A DNA stretch of 64,000 bases from Aureliella helgolandensis. GTDB lineage: Bacteria > Planctomycetota > Planctomycetia > Pirellulales > Pirellulaceae. A program made the translations under genes and the position numbers. Every line of letters begins with the position of its first letter. Positions within the stretch are counted from its first letter, which is position 1. The stretch is from assembly GCF_007752135.1 (NCBI RefSeq), contig NZ_CP036298.1, positions 4,154,001 through 4,218,000 on the forward strand. Direction: 5' to 3'. Below are positions 46,332-55,276 of this stretch, one piece after another. A model generated the notes under the pieces. The model was not told the DNA's origin and made no database searches. It saw only the letters and a program-made list of their open reading frames with translations.

Positions 46332-47777
46332 TCAAGTCATTGCTGCTACTAGTTCGTCCAACGCAATCGTGGCGAATGTGGTTGCGTAGTCGGACATGGC
46401 GTAGGGAATGACGAGGTGGTCGTTGTGGACGATGGCTCCACAGGTATAGACAACGTTGGGCACATAGCCTTCGCGTTCTATCTCATTGGGAGTGATCAAT
46501 GGTACCTGCAGCCGAGCGATGGTCCTTGACGGATCTTCTAAGTCGAGCAGCATTGCACCAATACAGTACTTGCGCATTGGTCCCACTCCATGCGTTAGGA
46601 CGAGCCAGCCATCCTTCGTTTCAATGGGCGATCCGCAATTTCCCATTTGGACGTATTCCCAGGGACTATTCGGCTTGATAATCAGCTGCTTGGAATACCA
46701 AAAGTAGAGCATGTCGGAGTACATCAGATAGAGGTGTTCTCCATCCTGCCGACCAAGCATGACGTAGTGTCCGTTGATCTTCCGTGGAAAAAGTGCCATT
46801 CCTTTGTTCGAGACGGCTGGGCCATTCAGCGTGTGCATTTTGAACCGTAGGAAATCGGGGGTTTCCAATAGCTGCGGTAGGACCATCTTTCCGTCGTACG
46901 CGCTGTAGGTTGCATAGTAGGTCGAACTGCCATCGCTTTCTTGAAATTGGACAAACCTCGCGTCCTCGATCCCATTGGTCTCCGTGGGACTGAACGGGAA
47001 AATGACGCGCTCGGACAATTCATGATCTGGCGTGTAGAGAATTTCGTAGTTGGACTTCGCCAACGTCACCACCTGCTCAACGAGGGGCGCCAATTCAGCA
47101 TGCCGCGAGCGCTGCTCACGTAGAGAAAGCTTCAACATCTTCTCGAGTTGCTCGAGGGTGAAAGCTTGGTCGAGTGCCGACAGGACTTTGAAGATGAAGG
47201 GAGTCCCCAGGCCGAGTTCAACTAACTTGCGACGGAAGAGATCGTTTTCATAGCGAGTGTCTGGCACAAAGGAGGGAGTCGTCACAAAGCGAACGGGTTC
47301 GTCGACCTTGATTTTCAGGTCGTGTGTGATCGTACCGGAGCGGAATACGATCGATGAAATATGCCCCTCTCCCACCGCCCTGAGGCTCATGGCAAAGCGT
47401 CGGGAGCCCTTGGCAAGATTTGATTGATCGGGATGCCAAACCAGCGAAGGGTTGAATAGAGCTGCTGACTCGAGTGCGTATTCTTGAGTGAAGTAGGCAC
47501 CCAACAGCAAACGCCGATTCTTGCTCGGCGGAATATCGGTGAGTAGATGATGCCGAATCTTTTGAAATCGGCGTTCGAAGAATGCTTGCGGATCCTGGTG
47601 CCGCCCATGAAACTCAACTAGCACTTGCCCCAGTAGAGCATCCACATCAGATTCCGTGAGTGCCGAAACTCGAGCGATCACGCGCAAAATGCGATCGTCT
47701 GTCGGCAGATCGAAAGGCCGCAAGACGACTCGCTGCTTATTAGGGGAAAGCACGAGTCCAGTTCGATTGACTTGCAT
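46332..47777 (-). CDS. GH130-family glycoside phosphorylase (long form)
   Basis: A 481-residue protein from the ATG at 47777; a TTG nine bases upstream is in frame. The family signature NGIEDARFVQF, with its Glu-Asp, and ALFPRKINGHYVMLGR are typical of GH130. GH130 phosphorylases split beta-mannosidic bonds with phosphate, giving mannose 1-phosphate. An N-terminal helical stretch (about 25-100) is longer than in short GH130 proteins. It is the last gene of a three-gene minus-strand operon with a glycosyltransferase and another GH130. The true substrate is unknown. Confidence 0.85.
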   Translation of the reverse strand: MQVNRTGLVLSPNKQRVVLRPFDLPTDDRILRVIARVSALTESDVDALLGQVLVEFHGRHQDPQAFFERRFQKIRHHLLTDIPPSKNRRLLLGAYFTQEYALESAALFNPSLVWHPDQSNLAKGSRRFAMSLRAVGEGHISSIVFRSGTITHDLKIKVDEPVRFVTTPSFVPDTRYENDLFRRKLVELGLGTPFIFKVLSALDQAFTLEQLEKMLKLSLREQRSRHAELAPLVEQVVTLAKSNYEILYTPDHELSERVIFPFSPTETNGIEDARFVQFQESDGSSTYYATYSAYDGKMVLPQLLETPDFLRFKMHTLNGPAVSNKGMALFPRKINGHYVMLGRQDGEHLYLMYSDMLYFWYSKQLIIKPNSPWEYVQMGNCGSPIETKDGWLVLTHGVGPMRKYCIGAMLLDLEDPSRTIARLQVPLITPNEIEREGYVPNVVYTCGAIVHNDHLVIPYAMSDYATTFATIALDELVAAMT

Positions 47778-47829
47778 GAGCGGCAATTTGCTTTAAGCGT
47801 TATGAATGGGTTACAGGGGTGTGCGAAGT

Positions 47830-50076
47830 CTAATGGAGTGTGGCCAGTTGCTGCATTTCGGCGAGTGAAAGCAGAAAGGCAAGAGTTGATTCGGCCCCCT
47901 GATTTTCGTTGACTTGGCTGGCCATGAGGCCGTCGTAGCAACCACCCGTCGAAGCATCGTATAGCGGCTTGCCAAGATCGTTCCGACCAAGAAACCAATC
48001 GAAGGCTAAGTGAGCTTGTTCGCACCACAGCGTGTCGCGCGTGGCTGCATAGGCCTCGATGCACGCGCTGACCATCGAGTGTGCTTCGATGGCTTGCTGA
48101 TCATAGATCGCCGTTACTCCATTCTCGCGACTGAACCCGTTGGATCCGATCGGGCGAAAGCGTCCCTCGGGCGATCGCTGCTTTTCACACAACCAACGCA
48201 GCGAGTTTAATCCGATATCGGTCGCTACCGCATCATCCGCAAAACGCCCGCGAGCAATCAAGGCTTGGGAGAGTTTCGCATTGTTGTAGGACGCAATGTT
48301 TTCAAACCAAGGCCAATCCGCAGTAGCAGTCGACTCATACAGGTCGATCAACTTCTTTGCCAATCGCTCACTCATTAGGCTTGTCTCGCGATCACCTCCG
48401 TAGCGTCGTAAGTATTCATGGATGCCCAAGATGGCCAACGCCCAGGTGCGAGGCGATGTGGTTTGCTCGCAGGCCGGTAATGCTCGATGAAACAGCTCGC
48501 GAGCCCATGCCGCTAAGCCCACGCGCCGAGACCTGCCGATGCAGGTTCCCAATGCCCAGAGAGAACGCCCTTGCGAGTCATCGGATCCATCTGTTTCGAG
48601 CCAGCGTCGATCAAAACTCATGAAATTTAGGAATCTGCCGGTGTCTCGATTGAAGGCTAGGTTTAGGAAAGCGGCATAGCGTGAGGCAAGCATATGCACT
48701 TCTGGGGAGTCTTTGCCCAGTTCCTCAAGCAGCACGGTGAGAATCAGTGCTCGCGCGTTGTCATCCGTACAGTAGCCATGCGCGTGGTCTGGAATCGAAT
48801 AGATTGCATGTTGCACGATCCCCGTCGAATCACTCATGTGTTGCAGATGTTCGAGATGCATCTGAGGCAGTGCCAAAGGATGCTCGTCGAGCGTGCGAAC
48901 CGCCAATCGCTTGCGCTGCGTGCTCTGCTCCTCCAACGCTTGCTCAAACGACCTCACGTATTGCTGGGATACATGATTCCAGGTCATACTGCGGCCCATC
49001 GCGTAGGCTTGCTCCCGCATTGCAATTCTGCGTGGGGCATCCTCCAACAATCCGATGACTTCTGTCGCGATTGCCTTCGGGTCAGAGAAGGGGACTAGCA
49101 CCCCTCGGCCCTCCGCCAACAATTCTTCCGCATGCCAGTAGGGGGTGGAGATGACGGCCTGGCCGCAACCGAAGGCATAGGCCAACGTACCGGAGACCGC
49201 TTGCTGAACATTCAAATATGGCGTGATGTAGAGATCTGCGGCACCAATAAACTCGGTTAATTCTGTGAGCTCAACGAATCGATTGTAAAAGCTAACATGC
49301 TTGGTGATCTTCAACTCTTTCGCCATGCGTTCCAAACCGATCCGGTAGCGTTCGCCCTGCTCACGAATCAGACTCGGATGCGTTGCTCCCAGGATCAGAT
49401 AGATGAAGTCTGGGAACCGTGCGACAATCTCGGGGATTGCTTGCAAGACGTGTTCGATGCCTTTGCCGGGCGATAACAATCCAAACGTAAGTGCCACGGA
49501 GCGGCCCGAAACATCGAACTGCTCTTTCAGGGCAACCTGGTCAAGCACGGGTTGTTCCGGTATACCATGCGGGATCAGGTCAATCTGGCTAGACGGCGCC
49601 CCGTAGGTTTCCATGAGTGTTCGGCGGCATCTCTCGGTCATCACCACCAATCGGGTTGAGAGCTGGATCAACTGCAGCATCACGGCCCGTTGAGCGGAGC
49701 TTGGCGCCGAAAGAACGGTATGCAACGTTGTTACCGTTGGCATGCGAAGATCACGCATAAGCGTCAAAATGTGACTACCACAGGGACCGCCAAAGATGCC
49801 GAATTCGTGTTGCAGTGAAACCACATCGACGTTGTTGAAATTGAGAAAATCGGCTGCAGCACGATAGTCCTCGAGTTCCTGCTCAACGACTTGAAATCGA
49901 ACTTCGCTGTCATAGGCGTACCCCCCGACAACATCGTCCATTGGGACGACAATGCAATCCGCTCCGGATGCTTTCGCAATTCCAGCTCTTAGATCGTGAG
50001 TGAAGGTGGCGATGCCGCACTTACGAGGTACGTAGTCGCCGACGAACGCGATGTTGAGGTGTGCTTTGGCTGTCAT
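47830..50076 (-). CDS. GT4-type glycosyltransferase fused to an alpha-helical (six-hairpin-like) domain
   Basis: A 748-residue protein from the ATG at 50076. The first 395 residues are a GT-B glycosyltransferase of family 4, with IAFVGDYVPRKCGIATFTHD at the start and ALTFGLLSPGKGIEHVLQA mid-domain. From about residue 400 a helical region follows, with YCTDDNARALILTVLLEELG and YNNAKLSQALIARGRFADDA. It resembles the alpha/alpha-barrel of glycosidases or of oligosaccharide-binding proteins. The ATG overlaps the stop of the upstream GH130 gene by four bases, so the genes are coupled. A longer start (50391) lies inside that gene and is not credible. It probably builds or remodels a mannose-type glycan. 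Confidence 0.85.
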   Translation of the reverse strand: MTAKAHLNIAFVGDYVPRKCGIATFTHDLRAGIAKASGADCIVVPMDDVVGGYAYDSEVRFQVVEQELEDYRAAADFLNFNNVDVVSLQHEFGIFGGPCGSHILTLMRDLRMPTVTTLHTVLSAPSSAQRAVMLQLIQLSTRLVVMTERCRRTLMETYGAPSSQIDLIPHGIPEQPVLDQVALKEQFDVSGRSVALTFGLLSPGKGIEHVLQAIPEIVARFPDFIYLILGATHPSLIREQGERYRIGLERMAKELKITKHVSFYNRFVELTELTEFIGAADLYITPYLNVQQAVSGTLAYAFGCGQAVISTPYWHAEELLAEGRGVLVPFSDPKAIATEVIGLLEDAPRRIAMREQAYAMGRSMTWNHVSQQYVRSFEQALEEQSTQRKRLAVRTLDEHPLALPQMHLEHLQHMSDSTGIVQHAIYSIPDHAHGYCTDDNARALILTVLLEELGKDSPEVHMLASRYAAFLNLAFNRDTGRFLNFMSFDRRWLETDGSDDSQGRSLWALGTCIGRSRRVGLAAWARELFHRALPACEQTTSPRTWALAILGIHEYLRRYGGDRETSLMSERLAKKLIDLYESTATADWPWFENIASYNNAKLSQALIARGRFADDAVATDIGLNSLRWLCEKQRSPEGRFRPIGSNGFSRENGVTAIYDQQAIEAHSMVSACIEAYAATRDTLWCEQAHLAFDWFLGRNDLGKPLYDASTGGCYDGLMASQVNENQGAESTLAFLLSLAEMQQLATLH

Positions 50077-51149
50077 CGTCCCGGGACTCCCTGGATGGTC
50101 ATAGATTGCAAAATGGCGTCTTTCGAAAATTCTGCCATCCCAACACAGCTGTCGGCAGCACCGTAGTACACCGCCAAAGTGTCGCCCTGGTCGAGCAAAG
50201 CTGTCGGGAAGACGACGTTGGGAACGAAGCCGTGCGTTTCGAAAGATGCGGTGGGGGCCATCGTTGGCGACATCGAACGGGCGAGGATCTGCGCTGGGTT
50301 GTGTCGATCCAGCAATAGTGCACCCGCCGTGTAGCAGCCGACTTGGCCTTTGACTCGGGATGTTTCGCTCCCATGAAACAACATCAGCCAACCTTCATCG
50401 ATCAAGATGGGAGGCGTTCCAGCCCCCACACGGTCTCGCTCCCAAGATTGACGTCCACCGAGGAGTTGTGCGTGACGTCCCCAGTGAAGGAGGTCTGGCG
50501 ATTGTGCGGTCCAAATCGATGGCGGACTGAAATGGGAATGGGGATTGGGACGATGCAACGCCAAGTAGCCGCCATCAATCTTTTGCGGAAACAGGACCAC
50601 ATCCTTGTTCTCGCAAGGAAAAATAATGCCGTGACGTTTGAAGTTGACCAAATCGATCGAGGACAGAAGGGCCGTCACCGCACCGAGTTCCGAGACGGCA
50701 ACGTAGGTGATCCAAAAGGTGCCATCGATGTTGGTAATGCGAGGGTCTTCCAGCCCAAAGCATTCGAAATCAGCCTCGGGTAAGATCCCACCTGCCGCTC
50801 TCCAACCGTTGGGGGCCTTGATGGATTGTCGAAAAACTCGCAAATGCGATATGGAAGTGAGCCTTAAATTGCCACTCGGCTTTGTCGCGACGACGCGCGC
50901 GTCGACCGGCTGGACATCTTCATCTTCAAACCAATCGACGGTAACGTCACCGGTGGATTGCCAGCGGGGAAGTGCGACCCGTCCTGACGATGTTGGGACA
51001 GGACGTTCCGCTACACGTACCAGCATCACCACCTCGTCGTCCATCACCGCGACTGCTGGATTGAAGACACCGACGACTTCCCATTCCTCATGAGACGGCG
51101 CGATGTCTGACGGCCGTAGCAACAACGACTCCCGTAGTCTTAAAGTCAT
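50073..51149 (-). CDS. GH130-family glycoside phosphorylase (short form)
   Basis: A 358-residue protein. The family core is visible as GVFNPAVAVMDDEVVMLVRVAER (about 27-49), GLEDPRITNIDGTFWITYVA and VLFPQKIDGGYLALHRPN. The start was placed at ATG 51149, just before the conserved N-terminus; an in-frame GTG at 51209 exists. It is the first gene of the operon and overlaps the glycosyltransferase start (TGA/ATG). The two GH130 proteins here differ in length and sequence, so they probably handle different linkages or chain lengths. Confidence 0.85.
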   Translation of the reverse strand: MTLRLRESLLLRPSDIAPSHEEWEVVGVFNPAVAVMDDEVVMLVRVAERPVPTSSGRVALPRWQSTGDVTVDWFEDEDVQPVDARVVATKPSGNLRLTSISHLRVFRQSIKAPNGWRAAGGILPEADFECFGLEDPRITNIDGTFWITYVAVSELGAVTALLSSIDLVNFKRHGIIFPCENKDVVLFPQKIDGGYLALHRPNPHSHFSPPSIWTAQSPDLLHWGRHAQLLGGRQSWERDRVGAGTPPILIDEGWLMLFHGSETSRVKGQVGCYTAGALLLDRHNPAQILARSMSPTMAPTASFETHGFVPNVVFPTALLDQGDTLAVYYGAADSCVGMAEFSKDAILQSMTIQGVPGR

Positions 51150-51303
51150 GTGGCAGCATTTCTCGCTTCCCTGCAATTGGCGACCGTTGGGAGCGGTTCG
51201 GTGCAGCACATTTCTAATAGGAATAGGAAATCGTATGCTTGCTCGGGGCTATCCATCTCGGAGCGGTAGACTTTCGGCGAATACTGCTTGGAGAAGTACC
51301 CGC

Positions 51304-51726
51304 TCATTCAGATGCTCCGGGACTCAACAATCCCGCAAGCGCGTGCACATGGTACAATCCTGAGGGCTCATCCAGAGTGAGGTGATAGGATACCTGCACC
51401 GAAGTCGTTTTGAGGTCGATCGATTCGATGATCGCCTGATAGGTGGCGGCTTCGAGATCCGCTTGAGTGGGGCTGGCTGCATCGATCACCATTAGATGCA
51501 ACCTGGCTGCATCGCCGTCCAACTGGGTTTGTAGAAAGCCTTTAACCAGTGGGTATGGCGTGGGCACCATTGAGCTCTGATGCAGGAAGGCATCGTATTT
51601 AGTTTTGTCGGAAAAGGCGTAGATAGCGGTGACTTCCACTCCTGCCCTTTCAACAACCTTCGGTCCGATTGGACTACGATTATGCATCAGAAGATAACGC
51701 GGCGTACTCGTAAAACCCTCCATCAT
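51304..51726 (-). CDS. Hypothetical protein, 140 residues, upstream of the GH130 operon
   Basis: I do not recognise this small protein. Start: ATG 51726 (or the adjacent ATG at 51723), with AAGGAGG five bases upstream, a strong Shine-Dalgarno site. The body is mixed alpha/beta with AIYAFSDKTKYDAFLHQSS and LHLMVIDAASPTQADLE, no signal peptide and no membrane segment. It lies about 155 bases upstream of the GH130/glycosyltransferase operon on the same strand and could be cotranscribed with it. Confidence 0.65.
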   Translation of the reverse strand: MMEGFTSTPRYLLMHNRSPIGPKVVERAGVEVTAIYAFSDKTKYDAFLHQSSMVPTPYPLVKGFLQTQLDGDAARLHLMVIDAASPTQADLEAATYQAIIESIDLKTTSVQVSYHLTLDEPSGLYHVHALAGLLSPGASE

Positions 51727-52269
51727 TTTTGCCTCCTTGGCAAAACAGACATCGATCGAGCAGGATCCGTCGAAGGCTGTATTCGTACAGAGCCGGTTCA
51801 AATTGCGAAGAGCAGCAGTTCGCTGAAACGCAGAGAAACGGGCGGGGTATCCGCCACAGAAATTCGAGGGAGGAACTCTTTGCTGCTGCGTCAAACCGAA
51901 GACTCGCCCTGTATGGGATCTTGGACGCGTCCGTTCCTTGAGCCTCTGGCCTTCATTCTACTGCGGACTTCAGTCCACACAAGACCAACGGCGTCCCTAC
52001 AGCCCCCCCAAACCGACGCCGAACGGCTTCAGCTGGGCGAAGCGCTGTGGAGTTCTGGTCTGTCACTTCGAAGGGATGGAGTGGTTTCAGAACTGCGCCA
52101 CATGGCCACTTCCTCGACAGTTTGGGACTGGCCTGTCTCAACTTTCTGTTTGACTTTACCCCCACGAGATGGGACGATCGATGGAGCCTTCGAGGCTCAC
52201 CATGCGTGGGGACGTACGAGGCTTTTGCTTCGAGGCTTTTGCGCGCCATCTCCGGTTCAATGAATCGCC
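51727..52269. other. Intergenic region between divergent genes
   Basis: Long plus-strand (51580-52263) and minus-strand frames cross this region, but none has a recognised product or a ribosome binding site, and the plus one begins antisense to the 140-residue protein. I see no repeat or promoter that is clear. Confidence 0.5.
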
Positions 52270-53565
52270 ATGACTAAGCTTACTGCCATCCAACAGCTGC
52301 TCAATGAGCAACAGCATGAGCAGGCAATCCTCCTGCTTCGCGAAGCGATCACCCAAGATAATACCTTTGCCGAGGCTTGGCATCTGCTTGGCATTGCCCA
52401 CGCGCAGATGGGACAGCTTGCTGACGCCCAAAGCAGCTTTGCCAACGCGGCGAAGAATGCCCCCGACAACTCCCTCTATTTCTACAATCTGGCCCTTGCG
52501 CAGCGTGGTATGGGGGAGTTGGATGGGGCGGTTGAATCCTACCAGCGGGCGATCGAATTGCGGGAGGACTTTCTCGGAGCACGCAATAATTTGGCCAATG
52601 CGTATCTTGAGCTCGGGCAAACCGACGAAGCTTTAGTCTGCTTTCAATCATTGGTTGAGCGATTTCCGGATTCTTCGGATGCTCGCTTCAATTTGGCTAA
52701 CACGCTATTGTCACTGCGTAGAACGGATGATGCAGTGGAACACTACCGGGAGGCGATTCGCTTGGCTCCCGATCAATCCGCCGCTCGAGAGAATTTGGGG
52801 CGCGCGTTGACCGATGTGCAGCGTTTGGACGAAGCGCGAGAGGTCTGGGAAGAGTGGCTTGCGCACGCCCCTGGCGACCCGTTCGCCCGACACATGCTGG
52901 CCGCTTCAACCGGTGAGTTCATACCTGAGCGATGTGTTGACGAATACGTCCGTCAGGAATTCAATGTGGACTTCGCAAAATCGTTCGAAGATCGCATGCA
53001 GCGGCTCGATTATCAAAGTCCCAGTCTAATCCAGGAAGCTCTGGATTCCCTGGGCCTACAGTCTCCGCAGGCAGAGACACTCGACGCAGGATGTGGCACT
53101 GGAATTTGTGCTCCGATTTTGCGCCCCATGTCGAATCGACTGACGGGAGTCGATTTGTCGCCCGCGATGCTGAAGGAAGCTGTGCAACGTGGCGTCTACG
53201 ATGAGCTGGTCGAAGGGGAAATCGTACGCTACATGAATGAGCAGGCTGGTCGATTCGATCTCCTGGTATCTTGCGACACGCTTTGCTATTTCGGACAGCT
53301 TGAATCGGTCCTAACCGCCAGTCGGAGGGCTCTGCGTCCTGGAGGTGTATTGGTGTTCACCGTCGAAACGAGTGTGGAGGCGGAATCCACTGACTATCGG
53401 TTGCAATATCATGGCCGATACAGTCATTCAGAATCCTATGTCCGTAGTGTGCTTGAGGCGGTTGGATTCGCGCGCGTGCACGCGTCTACTGCCGTACAGC
53501 GGCGAGAGCTTGGGGCTCCTGTCGAAGGGCTGGTCGTCAGTGCACTGAGCCCTCACGACGCGTAG
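52270..53565 (+). CDS. TPR-repeat methyltransferase
   Basis: This 431-residue protein has several tetratricopeptide repeats in its first 200 residues. They carry the pattern of W/L/G-Y-A-F-A-P, as in AWHLLGIAHAQMGQLADAQ, ARNNLANAYLELGQTDEAL and ARFNLANTLLSLRRTDDAV. A class I SAM methyltransferase domain follows (about 215-431): motif I LDAGCGTGI near residue 271, FDLLVSCDTLCYFG and RPGGVLVFTVE. TPR-methyltransferases use the TPR to hold a protein or carbohydrate substrate. The gene is divergent from the sugar operon, so it might modify the same glycan; that is only an inference. Confidence 0.85.
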   Translation: MTKLTAIQQLLNEQQHEQAILLLREAITQDNTFAEAWHLLGIAHAQMGQLADAQSSFANAAKNAPDNSLYFYNLALAQRGMGELDGAVESYQRAIELREDFLGARNNLANAYLELGQTDEALVCFQSLVERFPDSSDARFNLANTLLSLRRTDDAVEHYREAIRLAPDQSAARENLGRALTDVQRLDEAREVWEEWLAHAPGDPFARHMLAASTGEFIPERCVDEYVRQEFNVDFAKSFEDRMQRLDYQSPSLIQEALDSLGLQSPQAETLDAGCGTGICAPILRPMSNRLTGVDLSPAMLKEAVQRGVYDELVEGEIVRYMNEQAGRFDLLVSCDTLCYFGQLESVLTASRRALRPGGVLVFTVETSVEAESTDYRLQYHGRYSHSESYVRSVLEAVGFARVHASTAVQRRELGAPVEGLVVSALSPHDA

Positions 53566-54261
53566 GTCTCCCGGCCTCCGAAACTTCCTCCAATTCTGCG
53601 TCCAAAATGCCCCTGCCGGCGAGCCACTCCCGCGATTCCGGCATATAGTACAGCAGTGTGGTGTTTTTGTGGGGCGGGGACGCGTAATGAAGAGCCGTAG
53701 CCGTCATGAGGGAAAATTGAGTGACGCCCAAGTTTTCGATCGAAAAGCTCGGAAATCAGCTGCCCGTCGAATAGCGATACTTCGCATAGTGATGTTTTGT
53801 TAGTATTAACTTAGACTTTAAAGGTCCTTAGACCTGCAATGGAGTTCAGCGGTGAAAGGCTTGCGATCTGTCGCAATAACGCGGTTCGGTTTAGAGCGAA
53901 GTCTTTCGCGCAAGAGGACTGAAAAAGCCCCTGTTTGGGGAAAGTACCCGAAACAGGACGCCCCCGCATTCTTGACGACGTTGACTCGTCCCGAATGTCG
54001 CGCCACGCACGGTCAGCGGATTGTTGCGCTGAATTTGGAACACTGGCCAGACCAGCTTATTAATTTGCGAGCGTTGCTAGCTCTCACGAGGAGGTCGTTC
54101 CTCTAATCCCCGTGTAGCAACAACCACCTTTCCTTGGTCATGCGGCGGGTTACTATTCGATGGTGGCCCGTTGTGCCGGAATCATGGAGATGAAGCTTTC
54201 GAAGTCAGACGGCATGTGAGATTGCTTGATGCCACCTTCTCTAGAATTGGAATTTACAAGA
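53566..54261. other. Intergenic region with a partial repeat, no supported gene
   Basis: Contains a partial interspersed repeat at 54105-54170. An 84-codon plus frame (53852-54106, GTG start) and some short minus frames have no family resemblance and are not called. Confidence 0.5.
54105..54170 (+). repeat. Half copy of the inverted-end interspersed repeat
   Basis: Only the right half of the unit is present: CGTGTAGCAACAACCACCTT, TCCTTGGTCATGCGGCGGGT, TACTATTCGATGGTGGCCCG. The left end and the AT-rich middle are missing, so this is a truncated or decayed copy. Confidence 0.65.
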
Positions 54262-55209
54262 ATGAACCGACTACTTGTTTTGTGCACTTGGCACTGCGTT
54301 ATCTTATGCGGTGTTGCTTCGGGACAGACGCCCGATACGGGACCGACGGCAGAGGAAGCGATCATCGAAACGATTCGAAGCTACGTGGATGCCTATAACC
54401 GTCGAGATGTTGATGCAGTGGCAGAGCATTGGGCCGACAACGCCGTCATGCTTGCGGTTGATACCCAAGAGAGTGTGGCTGGCCGCGATGCCATCCGGGA
54501 CGATTTTGCGAGACAATTTGAGGCCGCTCCAAAGTCTCAGCTGGCGGTGAACGTCAAGTCAATTCGGTTGGTCACCGATGATGTGGCGATCGAAGACGGA
54601 TTGGCAACCGTGGTCGAGGAGGGGAAGGCGTACCAATCCAGCTATTCGGTCGTGCATGTCAAGCAAGCGGAAGGGTGGAAGATTAACAGCCTCCGCGAAA
54701 CGGATATCCCCGAACGCTCCGGACCTCAACTGTCGCAGCTGAATTGGCTGGTCGGCAGCTGGGAAGACCAAGGCGAAAATTCTATTGTCCAATCAGAAAT
54801 TAAGTGGGCTCGCAATGAGAAGTTCTTGTCCATGAGCTTCCGAGTGGACGCGGCCGACGCGCCGCCACTGGAAGGAACCCAAATTATTGGTGTGGATCCC
54901 GCAACCGGGAACATTCGATCTTGGATGTTTGATTCGGATGGAGGCGTCGGGCAAGGCAACTGGTCGAGCCATGATGGAAAGTGGGTGGTGGAAATGAGCA
55001 TGACCTTGCCCACGGGCGAGACTGCGTCTGCGGTTAACATTTATACTCCGGTGGACGCCAATCGGTACACTTGGCGTTCTCAGGCAAGAATCGTAGCGGG
55101 ACAGTTCCTACCGGACATGGATGAGGTGCTAGTGGAAAGAGTTCTAGCGCAGCCCGACGTGGCTACCCCTGACGTTCCGCCCCCGGCCCAGCCCAGTGCG
55201 CAGGATTGA
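54262..55209 (+). CDS. Secreted SnoaL-like (DUF4440) protein
   Basis: A 315-residue protein from ATG 54262; an upstream in-frame ATG at 54226 would add 12 residues before the signal peptide. The signal peptide covers about 1-25 (LLVLCTWHCVILCGVASGQ). The first domain has the cone-like NTF2/SnoaL fold of the SgcJ/EcaC group: SYVDAYNRRDVDAVAEHWADNA and AGRDAIRDDF. The second half (about 150-300) is a beta-barrel-like region with NWLVGSWEDQ and DGGVGQGNW. It should act in the periplasm; no catalytic residues can be assigned. The next gene follows on the same strand after 67 bases. Confidence 0.75.
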   Translation: MNRLLVLCTWHCVILCGVASGQTPDTGPTAEEAIIETIRSYVDAYNRRDVDAVAEHWADNAVMLAVDTQESVAGRDAIRDDFARQFEAAPKSQLAVNVKSIRLVTDDVAIEDGLATVVEEGKAYQSSYSVVHVKQAEGWKINSLRETDIPERSGPQLSQLNWLVGSWEDQGENSIVQSEIKWARNEKFLSMSFRVDAADAPPLEGTQIIGVDPATGNIRSWMFDSDGGVGQGNWSSHDGKWVVEMSMTLPTGETASAVNIYTPVDANRYTWRSQARIVAGQFLPDMDEVLVERVLAQPDVATPDVPPPAQPSAQD

Positions 55210-55276
55210 TCTAAGACTCAGTTCATTAGGCAAGATCTTCAGGCCATGTAGCCTGCATCTAAAAGTAAAATAAGGA

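Noticed and set aside
50077-50391. 105-residue extension of the glycosyltransferase upstream of 50076
   Set aside because: It lies entirely inside the upstream GH130 gene in a different frame. The conserved start MTAKAHLNIAFVGDY begins at 50076.
51580-52263. Plus-strand frame of 227 codons between the sugar operon and the TPR-methyltransferase gene
   Set aside because: Its first half is antisense to a real gene with a strong ribosome binding site, and the product has no domain.
53852-54106. Plus-strand frame of 84 codons starting with GTG
   Set aside because: It has no recognisable domain and runs into the truncated repeat; probably chance.
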